From Halalkalicoccus sp. CGA53 (lineage in GTDB: Archaea; Halobacteriota; Halobacteria; Halobacteriales; Halalkalicoccaceae): a stretch of 64,000 nt of DNA. Below the pieces are notes generated by a model that saw only the letters and a list, made by a program, of their open reading frames with translations, was not told where the DNA came from and did no database searches. Location of the stretch: contig NZ_CP144125.1 of NCBI RefSeq assembly GCF_036429475.1, forward strand, positions 2,232,001-2,296,000. The letters are read 5' to 3'. A program made the translations under genes and the position numbers. Positions 1 to 7,983 of this stretch are shown piece by piece; position 1 is the stretch's first letter; each line of letters starts with the position of its first letter.

Positions 1-24
1 CTCGACGACTCTGTTCTGACTCAT
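1..24 (-). CDS. DUF5795-like protein, N-terminal 8 codons only
   Basis: An ATG on the minus strand at 24-22 opens a frame reading MSQNRVVE and then leaves the window. The start resembles what I remember of the small haloarchaeal DUF5795 family (N-terminus xxxNRVVxGR). A TATA-like stretch (minus strand AGGCTTAGG, about 48-56) lies some 28 bases before the ATG, which suits a leaderless transcript. The gene follows the DUF5794-like gene on the same strand, and I recall these two families as neighbours in haloarchaea. Too little is visible for any functional statement. Confidence 0.5.
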
Positions 25-61
25 ACCGGAACGGAGAGAGCGAGCGGCCTAAGCCTTGGCC

Positions 62-892
62 TTACTGCCAGGGTGCGCGTTCGTGATCGAGGAGCCTGTC
101 CCGGGTCTCTCGCTCCTCGCCGTCGCCGCCGTCGGCGACCGTTCCCTCTGACGCTCGTTCGATCGGCTCGCCACCGGGATCGAACGCGAGCACAGCGGCG
201 ACGACGAGCACCGCCAGCGGTGCCTGTTCGGGGACGAGGTTGAGCAGCGCGAGCGGGAGCACGCCGAGTGCGACCGCGCTCCCGAAGCGGAAGCGGTCGA
301 TGTCCATCGCCTCGCGGAGCCACGGACCGCCGAGCGCGACGGCCAGCGCGAACGCCACGCCGACGAGCGCGGCCGCGACCGCCCTCGCCACGAGTTCAAG
401 GTCGGTCGTGACGACCAGCGACGCGCCCGCGAGATCGATGCTCGCGACGAAGCCGAGACCGACTATCACGGCAGGTCTCGGGAGGTACTCGCCGACGCGC
501 GCGCTCGCGGTTTTCGCGGCGATGGCGGCGATGACGAGCGCGGCGAAGCGCTCGAAGATCACCAGGTCGAGCACGCTCGCGATGGTCGGCGCGAGCGCGG
601 CCTCGATCGCCGCGAGCGCGACGAGCGGCACAGCGAGTACGAGGACGATCGTCGCCTGCTCGCGTGGGCTGCCGTCCATCTCGGCGAGGATCACGGCGAG
701 GACGGCGCTGCCGCCGAAGATGAGCAGGCCGACCTGGAGGATTCCTACCACAGAATCGAGCGCCCCCGCGAGTATCAGCGCGGGGAAGATCCCGTCGATC
801 AGCGGGAGGAACAGGACGATCGCCAGTAACTTCGTCGGCCCGTCGACGGCACGTTCGAGCCGCAGCGCGATGGGGTGCTGGGAGCTACTCAT
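62..892 (-). CDS. DUF5794-like haloarchaeal polytopic membrane protein
   Basis: A 276-residue protein made of about seven or eight hydrophobic segments joined by short loops, with a charged C-terminal tail of about 35 residues; it resembles the haloarchaeal DUF5794 family as I remember it. No catalytic motif is visible and its function is unknown. The start MSSSQHP is chosen because the open frame upstream of it is antisense to guaB and has no membrane character. The ATG overlaps the stop of a 56-codon upstream frame by 8 bases (ATGAGTAG), which suggests translational coupling. A DUF5795-like gene follows on the same strand. Confidence 0.75.
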   Translation of the reverse strand: MSSSQHPIALRLERAVDGPTKLLAIVLFLPLIDGIFPALILAGALDSVVGILQVGLLIFGGSAVLAVILAEMDGSPREQATIVLVLAVPLVALAAIEAALAPTIASVLDLVIFERFAALVIAAIAAKTASARVGEYLPRPAVIVGLGFVASIDLAGASLVVTTDLELVARAVAAALVGVAFALAVALGGPWLREAMDIDRFRFGSAVALGVLPLALLNLVPEQAPLAVLVVAAVLAFDPGGEPIERASEGTVADGGDGEERETRDRLLDHERAPWQ

Positions 893-1055
893 GTAACGGT
901 CTGGCTCCCGGCCGACGGTGTTCGACGAGCCGCTCGCCGACCGCAGTGACCGGTGTGAACCGTTTGAACTCCGCAAATGTCGTCCAGAGTCGTCCGTCGA
1001 GTCCCGCGATCGATCGGTCGACGACACGCCGTACGGCCGGACGGTCGGAGTCCAT
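885..1055 (-). CDS. small uncharacterised protein (56 aa) upstream of DUF5794-like gene
   Basis: A 56-codon frame begins MDSDRPAVRRVVDRS and ends GARPLHE. I do not recognise a family. It is listed because the minus strand carries a TATA-like TTTATT (1080-1085) about 30 bases before this ATG, the expected geometry for a leaderless haloarchaeal message, and because its stop overlaps the start of the DUF5794-like gene by 8 bases. It is basic for a haloarchaeal protein (many Arg), which weakens the case. Another reading is that the promoter serves the DUF5794-like gene with a leader of about 165 bases. Confidence 0.4.
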   Translation of the reverse strand: MDSDRPAVRRVVDRSIAGLDGRLWTTFAEFKRFTPVTAVGERLVEHRRPGARPLHE

Positions 1056-1079
1056 GAACGAACATGCACGACCCGGGAG

Positions 1080-1086
1080 AATAAAC
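1080..1086 (-). promoter_or_regulatory. TATA-like element for the small ORF/DUF5794-like unit
   Basis: Minus-strand GTTTATT, centred about 27 bases before the ATG at 1055. This is the standard archaeal TATA spacing for a transcript that starts at or next to the initiation codon. Confidence 0.45.
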
Positions 1087-1288
1087 GTTGTGTGAGCCGT
1101 GACCGCAGGGGGCGAAACGAACGGGCGCACACCGACGGACAGCGTTGAACATCGGTCGGCAGGTCCGGGTATCGGTGGAAGATCGACACCCCCCGTCCGA
1201 TCCGCGTCCGTACACCGCACCCGGTGGGCCCGTGGAGCGAGCTTGCGGCTCTCGCAACGCTTTTCCGCGGGGCACCCACACCGATTAC

Positions 1289-2791
1289 ATGGCGAGCGAC
1301 GAACGAGGGTTCTTCTCGGAGAAACTGGACGTACCGGAGGCACTGACGTTCGACGACGTGCTGCTCAAACCGAAAGAGAGCCGGGTCGAGCCGGACGACG
1401 CCGACGTCTCGACGCGCGTCTCGACGAACGTCTCGCTGGAGGTGCCGATCCTGACCGCCGCGATGGACACGGTCACCGAGAGCGAGATGGCGACCGCGAT
1501 GGCGAGACACGGCGGCCTCGGCGTGCTCCACCGGAACATGGACATCGACCGGATGGTCGAAGAGATCGAGCAGGTGAAAGCCGCCGACGAGCTGATTATC
1601 CCCCTCGAATCGGTCGTCACGGCCGACCCGGAGATGAGCGTCCGCCAGGCCGACGATCTGATGGCCCGACGCGGCGTCGGCGGCGCGCCCGTCACGAACA
1701 CGAACGGGGAGGTCCTCGGGATCATCTCGAGCACCGACATCCGTCCGCACCTCGAGGTCGGCGAGAACGACCCCGTGCGCGAGGCGATGACCGACGAGGT
1801 GATCACCGCGCCCGAGGACGTCGCCGCGCGCGAGGCGTTCGACCTCATGTACGAACACAAGATCGAGCGGGTCCCCGTCGTCGACGACGAGAACCTCCTC
1901 GTGGGGCTGGTGACGATGCAGGGCATCCTCCAGCGCCGCGAGTACGGGGACGCCGTGCGCGACGAGCGCGGCCGGCTCCGCTGTGGGGTCGCCGTCGGCC
2001 CGTTCGAGACCGAGCGGGCCCACGCCGCCGACGAGGCCGGCGCGGACGTGCTCTTCATCGACTGCGCGCACGCACACAACATGAACGTGATCGACGGCGC
2101 CAGAGAGATCGCCTCCGGTACCGAGGCGGACGTCGTCGTCGGGAACATCGGTACGCGCGAGGCCGCCGAAGCGCTCGTCGAGTTCGCCGACGGCCTGAAG
2201 GTCGGGATCGGCCCGGGATCGATCTGTACCACCCGCGTCGTCACCGGCTCAGGGATGCCCCAGATCACCGCGGTCAGCCAGGTCGCGGACGTCGCCCGGA
2301 GGCACGACGTGCCGGTGATCGCGGACGGCGGGATCAGGTACTCCGGCGACGCGATCAAGGCCATCGCGGCCGGCGCTGACGCCGTCATGCTCGGGTCGTA
2401 CTTCGCGGGCACAGACGAGGCGCCCGGGCGCGTGATCACGATGAACGGGAAACGCTACAAGCAGTACCGGGGGATGGGTTCGGTCGGCGCGATGCGAAGC
2501 GGCGAGAGCGAGGGCAACAGGTATCTCAAACGCGAACCAGACGAGGACGAGGAGTACGTCCCCGAGGGTGTCGAGGCAGCGACGCCGTACAAGGGCTCGC
2601 TCCGGAGCGAGCTCACCCAGTTGGTCGGGGGAATGCAGTCGGGGATGGGCTACGTCGGGGCCGAATCCCTCTCGGAGTTCACAGAGCGCGCGGAGTTCGT
2701 CCGCGTCTCACCGGCGGGTCAGACGGAGGGCCACGCCCACGACGTCGTGATCACGGACGAGGCGCCGAACTACAGCCCAAAACAGGACTGA
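1289..2791 (+). CDS. guaB: inosine-5'-monophosphate dehydrogenase
   Basis: A 500-residue cytoplasmic enzyme that oxidises IMP to XMP with NAD, the first committed step of GMP synthesis. The N-terminal barrel motif LTFDDVLLKP (19-28) is typical. A CBS pair lies at about 105-215. The active-site loop GPGSICTTR carries the nucleophile Cys313, and the flap contains YRGMGSVGAM. Length matches the family. The start MASDERGFF is chosen over an upstream in-frame extension that lacks homology-like sequence. The gene is transcribed away from the DUF5794-like unit, with no operon partner on its strand apart from the deacetylase gene 96 bases downstream. Confidence 0.97.
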   Translation: MASDERGFFSEKLDVPEALTFDDVLLKPKESRVEPDDADVSTRVSTNVSLEVPILTAAMDTVTESEMATAMARHGGLGVLHRNMDIDRMVEEIEQVKAADELIIPLESVVTADPEMSVRQADDLMARRGVGGAPVTNTNGEVLGIISSTDIRPHLEVGENDPVREAMTDEVITAPEDVAAREAFDLMYEHKIERVPVVDDENLLVGLVTMQGILQRREYGDAVRDERGRLRCGVAVGPFETERAHAADEAGADVLFIDCAHAHNMNVIDGAREIASGTEADVVVGNIGTREAAEALVEFADGLKVGIGPGSICTTRVVTGSGMPQITAVSQVADVARRHDVPVIADGGIRYSGDAIKAIAAGADAVMLGSYFAGTDEAPGRVITMNGKRYKQYRGMGSVGAMRSGESEGNRYLKREPDEDEEYVPEGVEAATPYKGSLRSELTQLVGGMQSGMGYVGAESLSEFTERAEFVRVSPAGQTEGHAHDVVITDEAPNYSPKQD

Positions 2792-2887
2792 GTCGGTGAC
2801 GACTGCCCGCTCGCCCGGCTCGGGGGAACCCGGCGACCACTCCGTAACCTCCACATACTAACGTCCGATCTGGGCGATCCGGTCCTC

Positions 2888-4240
2888 ATGGAGAACGATC
2901 CTCGGAGGAGAGGCGCCCTCGGCCGGCGGGCGGTCCTGGCCGCGGCGCTCGCCGCGAGTATCGGCGGCTGTGCCGACGCGTCCCCCTCGGGAAACGAGGG
3001 TGAAGAGGGGGATCGGCCGGAGCCCGACGACCGGGGCGATGCGGACGACGGGTCTTCCGACGACGGGCCGGGCGAACCGACCGACGAACCGGACGGGGAC
3101 GGCGACGCGAAGGCCGAGAGTACGGTGGTAGAGGACGTCCTCCTCTTCGACTTCGAGGATCTCGAAGAGTGGGAGCTTCCCGCGAGTGATGCGACGCTGG
3201 ACGGGGAGACCTCCCTGACCGGTGGGTCCTCGGTCCGGTTCGAGGTGGGTAGAGAGGAGAACTGGGCGCGGCTCGAACGCACGGGCCTCGACCTCGACCT
3301 GAGCGAGCACCGTCTCTCGCTCGTCACGCGAGTGCACGCACCGGACGTACCGGGACAGTCCGTCGACGTCGTCCTCACCGATCGTGAGGGTACCGAACTC
3401 CGACTCAGGGGTCGAATACGCAAGACCGGCACCGACACGACACTCATGCCGCTGGACCTCGGTATCCGGGAGTGGGACCCCGACGCGCCGATCGACCTCG
3501 CCTCCGTCGAACGGCTCAGGGTCCAGTCGCGCTTCGACGACGAGACCGGGGGCGAACTCTGGGTGGACGCGCTGTATGCGACCCCGCTGCCCGAGACCCC
3601 CGTCCTCACGATTCACTGGGACGACGGCTACCTCTCCCAGTACACGGAGGGCTTTCCGATCCAGCGCGAGTACGGGATCCCTGCGACGACGTTCGTCGTC
3701 CCCACGTACATCGGTCGGGACGACGAGCGCCTCACTCTCGATCAGCTACACGAACTGCAGGACGAGGGCTGGGACGTGAGCAGCCACCTCTATCACCACG
3801 ACAACCTGACCGAGCTCCCGCCCGAGGAACAGGAGACACAGATCCGCGACGCGAAGGAGTGGCTGGTCGACAACGGCTTCGAGGAGGGTGCGGAGTACTT
3901 CGCCTACCCCTACGGCGAACACGATCAGTCGAGCTACGACCTCGTCGAGGAGTATCACACGTTCGGGCTGATCGGGAGCGAGCCGGGCTACGGCCGACCG
4001 CGCAACCTCCCGGCCCTCGGTCGCACTTCCGAGCGGACGATCGAGGACGCGTCGGCGTACGTCGACACGCTCGTCGAGTGGGGCGGCTACGGTGGCCTGT
4101 TCTGGCATCGCATCCCGGACGAAACCCCCATAGCCGAGTTCGACGAGATCATGGCCACCATCGCGGAGCGACGTGACGACGGCGATATCGCCGTCGTCAC
4201 GCTCTCCGAACTCGACGACCGGCTCCGGGCGAGTTGGTGA
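2888..4240 (+). CDS. secreted polysaccharide deacetylase-family lipoprotein (NodB-like)
   Basis: A 450-residue exported protein. The N-terminus has an RRRGALGRRA twin-arginine region, a hydrophobic stretch and a lipobox-like IGGC, then a long Asp/Glu/Gly-rich linker (about 35-80). The middle (about 85-235) looks like a carbohydrate-binding beta-sandwich. The C-terminal half begins LTIHWDDGY, matching the TFDDG metal and base motif of NodB carbohydrate esterases, and has SHLYHHDN as the metal-binding His pair and YFAYPYGEHD as motif 4. It probably removes acyl groups from an extracellular polysaccharide or glycan. The substrate cannot be read from sequence. Confidence 0.85.
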   Translation: MENDPRRRGALGRRAVLAAALAASIGGCADASPSGNEGEEGDRPEPDDRGDADDGSSDDGPGEPTDEPDGDGDAKAESTVVEDVLLFDFEDLEEWELPASDATLDGETSLTGGSSVRFEVGREENWARLERTGLDLDLSEHRLSLVTRVHAPDVPGQSVDVVLTDREGTELRLRGRIRKTGTDTTLMPLDLGIREWDPDAPIDLASVERLRVQSRFDDETGGELWVDALYATPLPETPVLTIHWDDGYLSQYTEGFPIQREYGIPATTFVVPTYIGRDDERLTLDQLHELQDEGWDVSSHLYHHDNLTELPPEEQETQIRDAKEWLVDNGFEEGAEYFAYPYGEHDQSSYDLVEEYHTFGLIGSEPGYGRPRNLPALGRTSERTIEDASAYVDTLVEWGGYGGLFWHRIPDETPIAEFDEIMATIAERRDDGDIAVVTLSELDDRLRASW

Positions 4241-4396
4241 AACGACCCGACCCGAAACCGGACCGATGTCCCCTCTTCTCCCGTCACTCGTGCCGTCCGC
4301 GAGCGGCGACGGCGCTCGCGGCGTTCTGGAGCGGATGTGTGCGCTGGACGGGTCGCGGACGGAGCGGGCGAACACGACGAGGAGACCGGTGTGCGG

Positions 4397-5542
4397 TCAG
4401 AAGGTGTAGCCGTAACGGTCCTCCAACACGTAGGCTGCGGTACCCCAGACGTAGTTCTCGCCTGGCCACCACGTCCGGGCCTTGTTCACGCCACAGACGA
4501 GCAGGCCGTCGTCCGGTGCCTCGGGATCGGGGTGATAGCAGACCGAACCGCTGTCGCCGTCGAGGAAGTCCGACTCCTCGCCCCACTTCACCTGTCCACC
4601 CTTACACGGGTCGCCGTAGATACAGGAGACGCCGTCTATGGCCTCGATCGACCCCGAGGTGAGCCCGGTCCGCGCGCCGGTCTTTCTTACCTCAGCGCCC
4701 CGTGCCTTGAGGTCGGCGAGACCGAGTTTGGTGAAGGTCCCGACGACCTCGCCCGGCAGCTCGCCCGCGATCCGCGAGGTCGGGACGACCTCCTCGGTCG
4801 GTCGGACGAGCGCGATGTCCTCCTCCCGATAGCCGCGTTCGACGACGCCCATCGAGTGTGTGCCGTCGTCGGTGATCAGCCGACACTCCTCGCCGCGCAT
4901 CTCGTCACCCTCGCCGCCGTAGAGGTGGTTGGCGGTCGCGAAGAACACCCGCTCCCGGTCCCGGTCGTAGAGCGCGGGGGTGAGCGTCGCCATCGACTCG
5001 CCGTCCGAGCAGGCGACGCCGCCCGGTACCTCGACGCCGTCGGCGAGGTCGTGGGTCCGTTCCGGCCCGACGTCACCGGCGTCTCCCTCGGGGCGCCCCT
5101 CGACTACGCTGACGTCGAACGGGGTGTCCTCGAGGAGGCCGGCGATCCGGTCTCTGAGCCCCGCGTCGACCGTGTCGATCCGGATGCTCGCCCCCAGCTC
5201 CTCGTAGCTCCCCGGCGAGACCGCGCTGCTCACCACCCCCTCGAGCTCGGCGAGGTCGAGGCTCGCGTGCGTCTCGAACACCCGTCGGAGCTCGTCGTAC
5301 CAGCGAGCCGGGACGAGCTTCGTCACCGGTTCGATCGAGGCGGGATCCGCGGGGTCGGCCCGCCGGTGGGCGTAGACGATCGGCACCTCCTCGTCGTCCG
5401 CTGCCTCGAACTCCGAGGCGGAGAGACAGCTCGCCATCGCCGCGCTGAACCCCGCCCCGACGAGCGTCTCGACGAACCTGCGTCTGCCCATCAGTGAGAG
5501 CGGCTCCCCGTGGACCGAGCCGCTGCGTGTCCCTCCTCCCAT
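4397..5542 (-). CDS. Tat-exported trypsin-like (S1-fold) serine protease
   Basis: A 381-residue protein. Residues 19-38 form a twin-arginine signal (GRRRFVETLVGAGF). The triad of a chymotrypsin-fold protease is visible in order: His206 in ATANHLYGG, Asp242 in EDIALVRP, and Ser331 in DGDSGSVC. Two Cys near 307 and 313 and Cys335 could form disulphides. About 140 residues after the signal are unassigned. The 5542 start is preferred because a minus-strand TATA (5576-5582) lies about 34 bases upstream; a second ATG at 5491 (MGRRRF) would also give a good Tat signal. It is convergent with the deacetylase gene. Target proteins are unknown. Confidence 0.75.
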   Translation of the reverse strand: MGGGTRSGSVHGEPLSLMGRRRFVETLVGAGFSAAMASCLSASEFEAADDEEVPIVYAHRRADPADPASIEPVTKLVPARWYDELRRVFETHASLDLAELEGVVSSAVSPGSYEELGASIRIDTVDAGLRDRIAGLLEDTPFDVSVVEGRPEGDAGDVGPERTHDLADGVEVPGGVACSDGESMATLTPALYDRDRERVFFATANHLYGGEGDEMRGEECRLITDDGTHSMGVVERGYREEDIALVRPTEEVVPTSRIAGELPGEVVGTFTKLGLADLKARGAEVRKTGARTGLTSGSIEAIDGVSCIYGDPCKGGQVKWGEESDFLDGDSGSVCYHPDPEAPDDGLLVCGVNKARTWWPGENYVWGTAAYVLEDRYGYTF

Positions 5543-5575
5543 CCAATCCGATAGCCGCTACGGGCCGGACCCTCC

Positions 5576-5582
5576 TAAATAA
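5576..5582 (-). promoter_or_regulatory. TATA element of the S1 protease gene
   Basis: Minus-strand TTATTTA about 34 bases before the ATG at 5542, predicting a start site about 10 bases before that codon. It favours 5542 over 5491 as the start. Confidence 0.5.
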
Positions 5583-5708
5583 CGTCTACAGCTTCGCAGA
5601 ATATGTCATACTTTCGCATACGTGTCTGCCGTGCGTCCGACGGGGCCGACCCGGGACCACGTTTCGTCTCCTCCGTGCGTCGCTCACGTCGGTTCGCGAC
5701 CAGCAACG

Positions 5709-5786
5709 GGCCGGAGATGGGATTCGAATCAGAGAGCGTAGCGAGCCCAGCGAGCGGAGCGAGCGTGGTTCGAATCCCACCGGAGT
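5709..5786. repeat. tRNA 3'-end-like imperfect inverted repeat
   Basis: The left arm GATGGGATTCGAATC (5716-5730) and right arm GGTTCGAATCCCACC (about 5766-5780) pair as an imperfect hairpin around a core built of GCGAGC-like units. The left arm, preceded by GGGCCGGA, copies the 3' end of the tRNA-Lys gene about 110 bases away, where the sequence is GGGCCGG followed by ATGGGATTCGAA. It looks like a partial tRNA T-arm duplication, as left by integrating elements or by a mobile palindrome. Confidence 0.5.
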
Positions 5787-5826
5787 TCGCGCCGCACCGC
5801 TCACGGAGATGTTCGCGGTGCGTCGA

Positions 5827-5900
5827 CGGGCCGGATGGGATTCGAACCCACGACCATCTGGTTAAAAGCCAGACGCTCTGCCGGACTGAGCTACCGGCCC
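5827..5900 (-). tRNA. tRNA-Lys (anticodon UUU)
   Basis: The minus strand folds as a full cloverleaf. Acceptor GGGCCGG pairs with CCGGCCC, the D arm contains TAGCTCAG, the anticodon stem is TCTGG/CCAGA around loop CTTTTAA with anticodon TTT, and the T arm contains GGGTTCGAATCCC. No intron is seen and CCA is not encoded. The 3' end lies beside the inverted repeat described separately. Confidence 0.95.
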
Positions 5901-6005
5901 TCGGTTCGAACTTTTAGCGCGGCGAGGAAATACGTTTCCTTTCTCTCGGTCCGGGAACCTGACCGGAAGGGGAGGCTTAAGTAACGACCGTGGATAGTAG
6001 GGGCA

Positions 6006-7445
6006 ATGAGTGCTGGGGTACCCGTATCCGCGATGTCTTCCTACGCGATCCTCGGCTGTGGCAGCGTCGGCCACGCGGTCGCGGAGGAGCTGGTCGACCA
6101 GGGCCGGGACGTACTGATCATCGACCGCGACGCCGACCGGGTGGAGACCCTGCGCGATCAGGACCTGAACGCACAGGTCGGCGATATCCGGGAGGAGGAG
6201 GTGGCGGCGGTCGCGGCCGACCGCGACATCGTCCTCATCCTCTCCTCGGACGTGGAGGCGAACGAGGCGGCCGTCAGGAACATCCGCGAACACGACGGGA
6301 CCCAGTTCGTCGTCGCACGCGCGAGCGACCCGGTGACCGGCGACGAACTCGCCGCCGTCGGTGCGGACACGGTGATCAACCCCTCCGCGGTTATCGCCGA
6401 CTCGGCGCTCCGGGCGCTGGAATCCGGCGAACTCGAACACAAGGCGAGCCAGCTCGCGGACGTCATCGAGGCGACCGGCTCGCGCATGGGGATCCTCACG
6501 CCCGACAACCCCGACCCGGATTCGATCGCGAGCGCGGTCGCCCTGCGAGCGATCGCGGCCCACCTCGACGTCGAGGCCGACATCCTCTACCTCGGCGAGG
6601 TCGGCCACCAGGAGAACCGTGCCTTCGTCAACCTGCTCGACGTCGAGATGATCGCGGTTGACCGCGAGGCGGAGAACCCGCTCTCGGGGTACGACACGGT
6701 CGCGCTGGTCGACGGCTCGCTGTTGAGTTCCGGGCTCGACCTCTCGGTCGACGTCCTGATCGACCACCACGACGTCGATGTGGGCGACGCCATCTCCTTC
6801 GTCGACGTCAGGCCGCAGATGACCTCGACGTCGACGATCCTCACGAAGTACGTCCAGGAGTTCGACGTCTCGGTCAACGAGACGGTCGCGACGGCGCTGC
6901 TCTACGGTATCCGCGCCGAGACGCTCGACTTCAAGCGCGATACGACGCCGGCTGACCTCACCGCGGCGGCCTATCTCTACCCGTTCGCGAACCACGACAC
7001 GCTCGAACAGGTCGAGTCACCCTCGATGAGCCCGGAGACGCTCGACGTGCTCGCCGAGGCGATCCAGAACCGGGAGGTCCAGGGCAGCCACCTCGTCTCG
7101 AACGCCGGGTTCGTCCGGGACAGGGAGGCAGTCGAACAGGCCGCCCAGCACCTGCTCAACCTCGAGGGGATCACGACCACGGCGGTCTTCGGCATCGCCG
7201 AGGACACGATCTACCTCGCCGCCCGGTCGAAGGACATCCGACTCAACATCGGTCGGGTGCTCAGCGACGCCTTCACCGACATCGGCGAGACGGTCGGCCA
7301 CTCGACGCAGGCGAGCGTGGAGATCCCGCTGGGGCTGTTCACCGGGATTGAGGCGAGCGAGGAGAGGCTGCTCGAACTCACCGAGGAGGCGGTACGGCGA
7401 AAGCTCTTCGACGCGATGGGTGTCGAAAGCGAGAACGGCTCCTAG
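6006..7445 (+). CDS. TrkA-N / DHH-family phosphoesterase fusion protein
   Basis: A 479-residue cytoplasmic protein. An N-terminal Rossmann domain of the TrkA-N type (ILGCGSVGHA, 15-24) should bind a nucleotide. A DHH phosphoesterase domain follows, with DNPDPDSIASA (167-177), DHHD (253-256) and a DHHA1-like C-terminus. Related fusions are widespread in haloarchaea and are thought to be phosphodiesterases acting on small nucleotides; cyclic di-AMP or oligoribonucleotide hydrolysis is an inference. The 6006 start sits about 26 bases after a TATA-like CTTAAGTA (5976-5983), which supports a leaderless start here rather than the later ATG at 6033. Confidence 0.85.
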   Translation: MSAGVPVSAMSSYAILGCGSVGHAVAEELVDQGRDVLIIDRDADRVETLRDQDLNAQVGDIREEEVAAVAADRDIVLILSSDVEANEAAVRNIREHDGTQFVVARASDPVTGDELAAVGADTVINPSAVIADSALRALESGELEHKASQLADVIEATGSRMGILTPDNPDPDSIASAVALRAIAAHLDVEADILYLGEVGHQENRAFVNLLDVEMIAVDREAENPLSGYDTVALVDGSLLSSGLDLSVDVLIDHHDVDVGDAISFVDVRPQMTSTSTILTKYVQEFDVSVNETVATALLYGIRAETLDFKRDTTPADLTAAAYLYPFANHDTLEQVESPSMSPETLDVLAEAIQNREVQGSHLVSNAGFVRDREAVEQAAQHLLNLEGITTTAVFGIAEDTIYLAARSKDIRLNIGRVLSDAFTDIGETVGHSTQASVEIPLGLFTGIEASEERLLELTEEAVRRKLFDAMGVESENGS

Positions 7446-7744
7446 GCCGCGATCTCGTCTTCGGCCTCGCCCTCGTCCTCTCGGTCTTTCAGCCGCTCGA
7501 CGACGTCGTTCACGAGAACGATGTCGCCGACCGACCGAACCCAGCGGTACGGGATCATCACGCCGCGGGTGCCGCCGGTGTAGTCGGCGAAGAGTTCGTC
7601 GTTCGTCCGGCCGAGCGCCAGTCCCGTCACGAGCTCCGAATCGAGGTCGAGTCTGACGTCCTCGATCTCGCCGACGAAGACGCCGTTGTTCGAGTAGACT
7701 TCACGCCCGACGAGGGTCGTGATGTTCTCCGGGATACGGTCCAT
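7442..7744 (-). CDS. PRC-barrel domain protein
   Basis: A 100-residue protein with one PRC-barrel fold: the opening LVGREVYSNNGVFVGEI and the later VMIPYRWVRSVGDIVLV are the typical strands. The tail is acidic. Archaeal single-domain PRC-barrel proteins have been linked to RNA handling and to cell division (the CdpB group); the sequence alone does not choose between these. Its stop overlaps that of the DHH-family gene by 4 bases, tail to tail. A minus-strand TATTACA near 7766-7772 is spaced for a leaderless start. Confidence 0.85.
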   Translation of the reverse strand: MDRIPENITTLVGREVYSNNGVFVGEIEDVRLDLDSELVTGLALGRTNDELFADYTGGTRGVMIPYRWVRSVGDIVLVNDVVERLKDREDEGEAEDEIAA

Positions 7745-7807
7745 GCGGGCACATCGGCCGGCCGGGTGTAATAGTTGACGGATGGACCAGGGGATGACGA
7801 GGCAACG

Positions 7808-7965
7808 AAATATATTAATAGTAGAAATCAGGGAGTGACGTTCGCGTCGAGGGGTGGTGTAAAGAGCGTCAGACGAGAAGACGCGAGTGCCGGAGTGCCT
7901 CTGACAACCGGCAGTGGGGCGACAGTCCTGCCCGGATCCCGTCGCCCCGGCGGTTCATCCGCCTC
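7808..7965 (+). ncRNA. candidate small RNA (TATA element plus GC hairpin)
   Basis: The gap between the PRC-barrel gene and the next membrane protein holds an AT-rich AAATATATTAATA (7808-7820), unlike its surroundings and a good TATA match. About 95 bases further is a perfect 8-bp stem, GGGGCGAC (7916-7923) with GTCGCCCC (7941-7948), followed by CTCTTTC. No convincing reading frame starts at the expected position. The TATA stretch could also fire on the minus strand. Speculative. Confidence 0.25.
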
Positions 7966-7983
7966 TTTCAATCGGAGACGACG

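Noticed and set aside
893-2077. Long minus-strand open frame continuous with the DUF5794-like gene
   Set aside because: It is antisense to guaB and has no membrane or domain features; high GC makes such open frames common.
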